Source of the DNA: CAWAMR01 sp963783095 | GTDB lineage: Bacteria; Planctomycetota; Planctomycetia; Gemmatales; Gemmataceae | DNA: 64,000 bases | NCBI GenBank assembly: GCA_963783095.1 | Contig: CAWAMR010000016.1 | Coordinates: 310,001 to 374,000 of the forward strand | Direction: 5' to 3' | Part shown: positions 54,603-62,205 of the stretch, piece after piece | Layout of the letters: each line of letters opens with the position of its first letter | Numbering within the stretch: position 1 is the first letter of the stretch | Notes under the pieces: model-generated | Seen by the model: only the letters and a program-made list of their open reading frames with translations | Databases searched by the model: none | Told to the model about the DNA's origin: nothing | Made by a program: the position numbers and the translations under genes

Positions 54603-55625
54603 TCAGCAACAAATAACCGCAAAAGTCCATAGCGCGGAATCAACGAAGGGAAGGCGCGGGGTTCGAATGGTTCCTTGATTTTCGTCGTCCTGGTAGGGCA
54701 TTTTCACGTCGGGACCGTAGTATTCTTCGGGAATCGCCCCAATTTCGACACATTTCGCGACCCATAACTCATTGTGTCCCTGGTCAGAACCAACCAGAGC
54801 GTGGGCGATTTCATGCAGGATTGTGTCTCGGATGCGCCACGTGGTATTAAACTCGCAATAATGCCTCGATAATCCGAGCGTTTTTAAGTGAGACATGCAA
54901 AAACCCGAACGCTTGAGCGAGTCATCAAAAGCAAAGACCCAGCCATCCTGGATAAGCCCATGTTGCGCTAACAAGGACAACGCGAGGGTTCTTACCTCGT
55001 GTAGTCTTGACGATTCTTCTCTTGTTCCGGGATTTGGTCGTGATGCCCCCCTTTCCTGCTCATCCAAAATGTCGTTGACCAGTTTAATGAGCGCGGGCTG
55101 TTTGAGGCGGTGAACGACTTTTGGCTCAACGCCAAGTGCCTTAGCGATTCTTGCATATGCGGACCAAGTCTCGACAAAATGGCTACCGCTTAACTTTGCG
55201 AGCAGAGCTATCCGTTCCGCCGATTGTTCAGGAACACCATCAACGTCTTTTTTTCCATCCAAAATATCTTCCACGTAAACATTGATGCCGAACGGTTTGC
55301 CGACCGCCTCCAGGTGGTAAGCTCGGCTCGGGCTAACCCCCAGCGCCAGAGCCACTTTTATCCAATCAGCGTGGGTCTTCGGAAAGTCGTATCCGTTCAG
55401 TTCCCGTATTTTTTCCGCGTGTTTTGTGACGACGTGAACTTCCTTCTTTTTGGCTTCCGGCTTGAACACGCCGATGAATCTTGGGCCGGGCTCCTCCACA
55501 ATGCTGGTTGAATCGCACTCCGGGCATCTGTCTTTATCGTGTCTTTGGTAAAATTCGATGTTACAACTTTCGCAATAGAACGAAGCAAGTTTGCGTTCGC
55601 CGCAATAAGCGCATAGTTCATCCAT
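54603..55625 (-). CDS. SprT-like zinc metalloprotease-like protein with N-terminal zinc ribbon
   Basis: 340 residues from MDELCAYCGERKLASFYCES CNIEF, a zinc ribbon with CxxC pairs ending in CPEC. Two similar helical modules follow (WIKVALALGVSPSRAYHLEA V and YARIAKALGVEPKVVHRL), which look like HTH or winged repeats. The C-terminal part has ILHEIAHALVGSDQGHNELW, the HExxH zinc-protease motif plus a further His, as in SprT-like domains. Possible DNA-linked protease or Zn-dependent regulator. A start at 55673 is also possible. Confidence 0.65.
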   Translation of the reverse strand: MDELCAYCGERKLASFYCESCNIEFYQRHDKDRCPECDSTSIVEEPGPRFIGVFKPEAKKKEVHVVTKHAEKIRELNGYDFPKTHADWIKVALALGVSPSRAYHLEAVGKPFGINVYVEDILDGKKDVDGVPEQSAERIALLAKLSGSHFVETWSAYARIAKALGVEPKVVHRLKQPALIKLVNDILDEQERGASRPNPGTREESSRLHEVRTLALSLLAQHGLIQDGWVFAFDDSLKRSGFCMSHLKTLGLSRHYCEFNTTWRIRDTILHEIAHALVGSDQGHNELWVAKCVEIGAIPEEYYGPDVKMPYQDDENQGTIRTPRLPFVDSALWTFAVICC

Positions 55626-55697
55626 ATCGGCTCCAAAAGATGCGGGGCGATACTTTAGTTCAGCGACCCCCAAATAAGAGATATGCCCCTCTCCTGC

Positions 55698-55997
55698 TTA
55701 CAGGTCGGCGGCATCACAGACCTTACTTTGGTTGGGGCGGGTCTTGAGACGACCCCCGACCCGGCTTATCGTGGTGTCGCGCGGCTTCGTGGAAGCACCA
55801 TGCTGGACGCCAATCATGTAGACGGCTTGGCAGCCGTCACAGTAGTTGCGAATTTCGTCGTGCGGTTTATTGACCGATACAACGACGCGCTCGGTCGCTG
55901 GTGACTCACAGCATAGATTCTCGCAGTAAATGGTCTCGCCTTCGGCATCGACCATTTCACCTTCGTCGTTGGTCTCGAATTCAAGGTCTTTCGACAT
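55698..55997 (-). CDS. Hypothetical zinc-binding-like small protein
   Basis: 99 residues: MSKDLEFETNDEGEMVDAEG ETIYCENLCCESPATERVVV and HDEIRNYCDGCQAVYMIGVQ. Two CxxC pairs suggest a zinc ribbon. The C-terminal 25 residues look frameshifted; the stop codon lies within the TAAGCAGGAGAGGGG repeat at 55681. Confidence 0.55.
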   Translation of the reverse strand: MSKDLEFETNDEGEMVDAEGETIYCENLCCESPATERVVVSVNKPHDEIRNYCDGCQAVYMIGVQHGASTKPRDTTISRVGGRLKTRPNQSKVCDAADL

Positions 55998-56224
55998 GAC
56001 ATCTCCCTTTGTTCAAAACAAATGGATAAAACCGGGTGATTCTTGGGCACGGTTTATCCCCGAAACGAATCAAGCTCAATCAGAATCGGGGTGGCGGCGT
56101 AAGCAGGAAAAGAGATGTGCCCTTCTCCTGCTCATCTTTGGCCGCTTCGATGCTGGACTAAGGCGGAGATTTCTGACACAATTCCGGTATCCATCACCAA
56201 TCCTCAAGCCAAGAAGACCGGCCC

Positions 56225-57078
56225 ATGCCTGGATTCTCCATTCGCATTTTCATCCCCCAGGGCACACCGGATGGTCTCCGGATTGTGGACAAATCGAATT
56301 GGACGGGGCGAGCCGTCGTTTGCCCAAGGTCTTATTTTCGTGACATGAAGGGGCGACCTGAATTTGGGAAAACCGGCGTCTACATCCTGACTGGCCCTTC
56401 GGAGGCCGGGGATTTGCCGACGATTTACGTCGGGGAAGGCGACCCGACCCGACCGCGCTCGAACAACATTTCGGCAACAAAGATTTTTGGACATCGCTGA
56501 TTCTGTTCACCAGCAAAGACGACAATCTCAACAAGGCCCACGTCCAGTATCTGGAGTCTCGGCTCGTCGAACTCGCTCGTGAGGCAAAACGCTGTTTGCT
56601 CGACAACGGCAACGCGCCTCAATTACCATCTTTGTCCGAGCCGGATGCCGCCGACATGGATGGCTACTTGGGCGAACTGCTGCTGATTTGCCCAGTTCTT
56701 GGTTTGTCAGTCTTTGAAAAGCCAGAAACCAAACGGGCGGGCAACGAGTTATTGTTCATCCACTCGAAGGGGGTGAACGCTCAAGGTTACGAATCCGCCG
56801 ATGGGTTCGTGGTAAAGGCTGGTTCCGAAGTAAAAAGGGAGACTGTTCCTTCAATCCCTCGATTTGTTGTAACCCTACGAAGCAGTCTGTCAGAGCGCGG
56901 CATCGTGGGTCAGAACGGGGACAACATGAGATTTACTCAGGATTACATTTTTGATTCTCCTTCCACGGCTGCGGCAGTTGTTTTGGGAGCGAACGCGAAC
57001 GGCCGAATCGAGTGGAAAGATGTGGAGGGACGAACATTGAAGGAAATTCAGAGCACTGAAGTTCAGGAATCAGGATGA
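56225..57078 (+). CDS. GIY-YIG nuclease with C-terminal DUF4357, one frameshift
   Basis: First frame: MPGFSIRIFIPQGTPDGLRI VDKSNWTGRAVVCPRSYFRD, GKTGVYILTGPSEAGDLPTI YVGEGDPTRPR, the GIY-YIG core. Near 56460 an indel leads into EQHFGNKDFWTSLILFTSKD DNLNKAHVQYLESRLVELA, the rest of the nuclease. The end SLSERGIVGQNGDNMRFTQD YIFDSPSTAAAVVLGANANG RIEWK is DUF4357. Total about 285 residues. The family is linked to mobile or defence loci. Confidence 0.75.
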
Positions 57079-57189
57079 CTTTTCATAGTGAGGACTCTGA
57101 AGATGAAGGAAAACGCTGGTCGGGGAAAAAATTACGCCAGCGATTCTGACACACTGAACCTCACACGCTGCGGAGCGCATCTCCGCGAT

Positions 57190-57393
57190 GTGCCCCTCTC
57201 CTGCTTACTTCAGCGGCAGTTGTCTTGGGAGCCAATGCGATTGGCCGAATTGAGCGGAAAGAGTCTGGAGGAATGGTGCATCCTCCAAATTGACTTGGCT
57301 GACTTTACACCGGCGGCAGAATGTATCGAGACGCCCATAGTTGGTCTGGTGTCGTTATCGACCGCGTCGATGCCATCCCCCCAGAACGATTGA
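57190..57393 (+). pseudogene. Remnant duplicating the DUF4357 end
   Basis: In a frame shifted relative to the annotated open frames, 57215-57280 reads AAVVLGANAIGRIERKESGG, closely matching the DUF4357 C-terminus of the gene just upstream (AAVVLGANANGRIEWKDVEG). It begins at the dispersed GTGCCCCTCTCCTGCTTA repeat. Likely the leftover of a duplicated nuclease gene. Confidence 0.55.
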
Positions 57394-57444
57394 CCCTCCT
57401 GCCGGACCCCGCTTTTCAGCCCTCAATTTGATACGAGCTTGTAA

Positions 57445-59179
57445 TCACTGGTCAGGAACGGTAACCATCTGCTCTACGTGATTCCAACGGCCAATTTCTT
57501 CGACCAATCGCTCTAGCCACTTTCTAAGGTCAAGAACATTCAAATCGTCGGCAGTCATCAAGTCCGCGAATTGCTTGGCATAACCTGTCTTTTCCTTATC
57601 GTAGTTGATTCGTGCCCGCTCATTGTTCGTGGCTTTCAAAAGCACCTTTCCAATTTTAATGTTCGTCTTGGTCTTCACTTCAATTTCTTTTGAGTACCGT
57701 GTTTTCAGGTAGCGAGAAAGTAGTTCGGATGAAAGGTAGTTTTCAATTTCCCTGCCCTTCGTCACCCAACAATTCTTTTCACCAATTTCGTCTTTGATGC
57801 GCGTTTTTGTTTCGTTCAATTCTGAATCGCCCGATTCCGCATCTCTATCCATAATCACAAAGGCATGTCGATTGACTCGCAACACTTCCACCCAATCGCC
57901 ACTCGTGCCGTCCGCATGTGAAGTGCGAAAGAATTCGACCTCCATAAAAGGCGATGGCGTAGTGAATTCCTTCAACGAATTGAGGTGCAACCAAATCGAG
58001 CCATCTATTGAGATAGATTCGGTCGCTTGGCCCTTCGACCCAGATAATACCATTCGCTTGTAATAAATCACTCGTCTTGTATCCGAGGTCTTGGAGAACG
58101 TGTCTTGACTTGGCGGAGGAATCTATCTCCGCAGAGTTGATTTTTCTCCGTCGAATGAGACATGATAGATACTTGTCTCAACCGCCGAATCCAGAAATAC
58201 ATTTGAATGGGTGGTGATAAAGTATGTGTTGCGAGTATCATCGGATATGAATCTCAAGAATTTACGTTGAAGTTCGGGATGAAGATGAACTTCAGGTTCT
58301 TCCAAACCGACAAAGTAATCATCGTATATCGCAAGAGCCGCACACAATATCACTAGATGATGAATACCTGTCCCATAAGATTCGAGCGGCAATCGATTAT
58401 TGTGCATCACGATATATATTTGGTCTTCTTCGACGGGGATTTCTATTCTCGATTGAGATACTCCAAGTAGATTCTGAACAAATCTCTGGATTTTGTCAAA
58501 GCGATTCCGTTCTTCTTCTTTACCAAGGAGCGGCTGTTGCATCAGCCGCAACTTGGAAATAACATTGTTGCCATTAAACACTTCGGTCCCATCAGGAGTG
58601 CCCGTATTGTCGGATTTGCGGAACTCTCGAAAAACAGGGATAGCAAGAAAGCGTTCAAACACTTTCAAGCTCTTGAGGGCCTTATCGAGAAGACTGGGAT
58701 TAATCGATTTGTAATAGTGCGCCTTTTCAGTGAATGGCTGCACAGATGCCTGATGGGTTATCTCCCGGGTGACGCGCATTCAATTGAGAAGTGTCCAGAG
58801 CTTCAAGCGGATGACGACCGACCAATTCACCTGTCTTGACGTTCCAGTGTATGGTAATCGCGTCTCCCACTATTGACCCCAAATTGCGAAACCCTGAAGG
58901 CAGAACATCCGTAGAACAATAGTAGCAGAAGCAATGACTCCGGTTGTATCCCTTTTATGAGCATCGATAATCTCTCTGTATCCCGCAATTGTATACTGCG
59001 CATTCTTCAATTGTTTCAATACAGAAATAGCGCAAGACATTTGATTTTCCAGAGTTATTCTTGCCAATAAGCACATTCATTTTCTTGAAATCTTGAAGAA
59101 CAAATCCATCTTTGTCGAAACTGCGATAGTTCCCGATGCCAAACCCGGTAAGTTTTGGTGAAGGTTGTTGGTCTGACAT
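57445..59179 (-). pseudogene. OLD-like nuclease: AAA ATPase plus TOPRIM domain, frameshifted
   Basis: N-terminal block (59179 on): KLTGFGIGNYRSFDKDGFVL, Walker A in MNVLIGKNNSGKSNVLRYF. Middle frame (58779-58123): ESYGTGIHHLVILCAALAIY, FVGLEEPEVHLHPELQRKFL (Walker B) and TYFITTHSNVFLDSAV. Then a third frame with GIIWVEGPSDRIYLN, the TOPRIM glutamate motif, and the last frame with RHAFVIMDRDAESGDSELNE TKTRI and CWVTKGREIENYL, the TOPRIM acidic motif. The order ATPase-TOPRIM is that of OLD-family (overcoming lysogenisation defect) nucleases. Needs at least three indels. Starts 28 bp after hsdM. Confidence 0.75.
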
Positions 59180-59207
59180 TTGTCTCTTCTCATTGTGAAA
59201 ATCTTGC

Positions 59208-60695
59208 TCATCCCTTCAGCTTATCCGCAATTGCCGAGAACTGTTCCAAAGCTGTCTGCATGTCGTCAGCGATTTCCTGGGCCAAGACATCCGACGCGGG
59301 CAGGTCTTCGCTGTCTTCCAGGGTCTTGTCTTTCAGCCAAAACAAATCGAGATTCACTTTATCCCGCTTCATCAACTCGTCGTAGTCGAATGACCGCCAG
59401 CGGCCTTCTGGGTTGCTTTCGCTCCATGTCGGTTTTCGCAAGTGCCGTTTCCCTGGTCGATAGCATTCCACGAATTCCTTCAAGTCGTCGTACTTCAACG
59501 GGTTCGTTTTGAGCGTGAAGTGCATGTTGGTTCGCAGGTCGTAGACCCAGAGCTTTGAGGTCCACGGCTTTTCTTGGCCGGGCTTCGCATCGAAGAACAA
59601 GACGTTTGCTTTGACGCCCTGGGCGTAGAAAATTCCGGTCGGGAGCCTGAGCAGGGAATGTACATCGCACTCCTGTAGCAGCTTCGCCGCACCGTTTCGC
59701 CCGCGCCTCCCTCGAACAGCACATTATCCGGAACGACGATGGCGCACCGCCCGTTTATCTTCAGGAGCGTCTTTACGTGCTGAAGGAAGTTCAGTTGTTT
59801 GTTCTTGGTTGTTGTCCAGAAATCCTGGCGTTCGTAGCTGGTGTCTTCCTTCTCCAGTTCGCCCATCCTGACCGACGATGGAGATGGATGACTTCTTGCC
59901 GAACGGCGGATTGGTGAGAACCAAACTGAATCGTTCATGGGGGTCGCTGGCAAGGCTATCGACCCCTGAACGTATCGGGCATGGTTCCGCGTCGATGCCG
60001 TGCAGATACAGATTCATGATGCAAAGGCGAGCCGTGTTCGGGACCAGTTCCCAGCCTTTGACGAATTTCGTTCGGAGGTCTTTCTTTTGCTGTTTGTCGA
60101 GTTGGTTGCCGTGTTTTTCCGTGACATAGTGATGGGCCGCGAGCAGGAAGCCGCCCGTTCCTGCTGCCGGGTCGCAACAGGTATCTTCCGGGGTTGGCTG
60201 GACACAATCGACAATAGCCCTGATGAGTTGCCGGGGGGTGAAGTATTGGCCTGCGCCCTTCGGGCGATTCTTCCGCTGACCGGGATAATAAGCCCTCGTA
60301 GATGTCGCCCTTGACATCGGCCTCCATTGAAGACCAGCGCACTGGTTCGATAAGGTCCACAATGAGCCGTCGTAACGTGGCCGGGTTCTGAATGTCGGGG
60401 CGTGCCTTCTTGAAGATTTCGCCGAGCATTCCCGGCTTCCTTCCCAACTCCTCAAGAATGTGGCGATAGTGGATTTCCAGTTGTTCACCTTCTGATTTTA
60501 GCAGGCTCTCCCAGCCGAGTGTCACCGGGACGATGGACGGGCGGTTGTAGGGTGGCTGGGTTTGTTCATGGGCCATCTTCAGAAAGAGCAGGAAGGTAAT
60601 CTGCTCTGTGTAGGCCATATACGAGAGGCCGTGATGCGCAAAACGTGGGCGAAATTCCATGCCTTGCTGACGATTTGTTGACTATCCGTACTCAT
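59208..60695 (-). CDS. hsdM: HsdM type I DNA methyltransferase subunit, frameshifted
   Basis: ATG at 60695 (MSTDSQQIVSKAWNFAHVLR), then after a small indel GLSYMAYTEQITFLLFLKMA and FKKARPDIQNPATLRRLIVD. Next frame: TRAYYPGQRKNRPKGAGQYF TPRQLIRAIVDCVQPTPEDT CCDPAAGTGGFLLAAHHYV, with the AdoMet motif DPAAGTGGF and ...LVLTNPPFGKKS holding the NPPF motif. A third frame then gives VLFFDAKPGQEKPWTSKLWV YDLRTNMHFTLK. About 495 codons, near normal. Modifies adenine in a site set by HsdS. Two bases after the VapC stop. Confidence 0.88.
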
Positions 60696-60697
60696 TG

Positions 60698-61138
60698 TCA
60701 TTTCCCGTGGATGGGGTCAATCCAGATACGGTCAATCCAGGTGGGATACAATCGGTCAAAATCTGAGTCCGTAGTTAGCAGTGTGGCACCTGTTGCGCGA
60801 GTCGAAGCTGCAATCCATAGGTCATTCTTTCCCATTGGTTGGCCGATTGCTTCCATCGCGGCATCGATGTCGCCATACGCTTGCAATGTGGAATCATCGC
60901 TGATATCCAACCAAACCAGTTCATCCAGCAAATCGCGTAATTCTTGCGTTTTCACCGTGCCCCAATTGAATTTTCGAGCCAAAGAGTACATCTCTCCTAC
61001 CGTAACGATGGAAATCAATGATTTCGTAAAGGCAGTGCTTAATGAATAATTCGAGTCGATGTACTTGCCCAGTTTGTTGCCGCGAATGAGCGCAACCAGG
61101 ATATTCGTGTCAAGGAGGTAGCCCACCAAGGAGGCCAT
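60698..61138 (-). CDS. VapC-type PIN-domain toxin
   Basis: 146 residues: VGYLLDTNILVALIRGNKLG (DTN motif), SIVTVGEMYSLARKFNWGTV, then MGKNDLWIAASTRATGATLL TTDSDFDRL (ND and TTDxDF motifs). These acidic residues form the PIN nuclease centre. Start overlaps the upstream gene by one base (TGATG), typical of toxin-antitoxin pairs. Ends two bases before hsdM. Confidence 0.88.
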   Translation of the reverse strand: MASLVGYLLDTNILVALIRGNKLGKYIDSNYSLSTAFTKSLISIVTVGEMYSLARKFNWGTVKTQELRDLLDELVWLDISDDSTLQAYGDIDAAMEAIGQPMGKNDLWIAASTRATGATLLTTDSDFDRLYPTWIDRIWIDPIHGK

Positions 61139-62085
61139 CAGCTAATCTCCTGAAGTGCTTGTTCAATTTGCTCGTCTGTTTCATCACCGGGCCAGTTCCC
61201 AAGGATAGCTTTGACTCCTTTCTTATGCTGCTGCTCGCGGAATATGGTTTTCAGGTCCAGTTTGACTCGCGGGGGTTTTGGTAGTCTTGCAAAGAATTCA
61301 TCTTCGTCCGTTGCGAGTCGAAATTCATCCGTATCAATTCGCAACAACCTACCCGAAGCACGATAGACCGCCTTTCCATAGACAAGAATCTTCTTGTTGA
61401 TGAATGGGGCCAATTCTTCAATAGCCCCTTCAACCAACACTCCACGGACTTCTTCCCCCGATTCCAATTGAAGCCCGAAGGTCTGTGTACTCCCCCGAAC
61501 CATATCGAGCGTTCCAACAAGTCGAAGTCGTTTGGGTGGCGGTGTGCTGTCTGAAAACCGTTTGGCGGTCAGCAGAACCGCAGGAGAAAGGCAAGCACTA
61601 TTTTCGGCTCGCAGCCGCCTGCCTGAAATCTTGGCTTCTTGAAACGGCCCTTTGAAAACATTCTTGAATCGGAGCAATCGTCGCAACAGCGGCAGGTCAA
61701 AGCGTTCACTGTCGGCATTTTGTGCGGCGACATCGGTAAGAACATCACCCAGCAAATCGATGCCGGTGTCATCCCCATCCGGTCGAGTTGGCCAGAGTTC
61801 CCCTTGTCGATACAGTTCCTCCGCCGCTTCTCCGAGTTTTGGTGATTCAAAGAACAATTCGGTTTGACCATTTCCGTTGAAATCGACGAAACGAACATCG
61901 CTTGCCCTGTCGAGCCACGCGGGCCGTTTCCCTCGTTGAGTGCTCCGGTTTCTTAGCGCCATCGAAACCGCAGAACGGACAACTGCTGGAAACTCCGAAA
62001 GGAATAGACCCAAGTCGTGAGCAGGTAACTTCCCGCCGAACTGTTCTTCACTTTCGATATTGATTTGGTGGACAACGGGATTCAC
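61138..62085 (-). CDS. Large antitoxin-like partner of the PIN toxin
   Basis: 315 residues: HQINIESEEQFGGKLPAHDL GLFLSEFPAVVRSAVSMALR at the start, a beta-rich centre (FGLQLESGEEVRGVLVEGAI EELAPFINKKILVYGKAVYR), and the end KAILGNWPGDETDEQIEQAL QEIS. The tail resembles the WPGDETDEEI motif seen near the C-terminus of VapB-type antitoxins. The short middle might bind DNA. Much longer than usual antitoxins (~80 residues). Call of antitoxin rests on the tail and on overlap with the toxin. Confidence 0.6.
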   Translation of the reverse strand: MNPVVHQINIESEEQFGGKLPAHDLGLFLSEFPAVVRSAVSMALRNRSTQRGKRPAWLDRASDVRFVDFNGNGQTELFFESPKLGEAAEELYRQGELWPTRPDGDDTGIDLLGDVLTDVAAQNADSERFDLPLLRRLLRFKNVFKGPFQEAKISGRRLRAENSACLSPAVLLTAKRFSDSTPPPKRLRLVGTLDMVRGSTQTFGLQLESGEEVRGVLVEGAIEELAPFINKKILVYGKAVYRASGRLLRIDTDEFRLATDEDEFFARLPKPPRVKLDLKTIFREQQHKKGVKAILGNWPGDETDEQIEQALQEIS

Positions 62086-62205
62086 GGTTGTCTCCTTGTG
62101 GTTGACCGCTCGCCAGACGACATCTTATCGCCCGGAAAAGGATGTTTCGGATAGTCGCTGTGACATGATGCTATTCGTTCTTTCAGTATTGTCACTCATT
62201 TCCTC

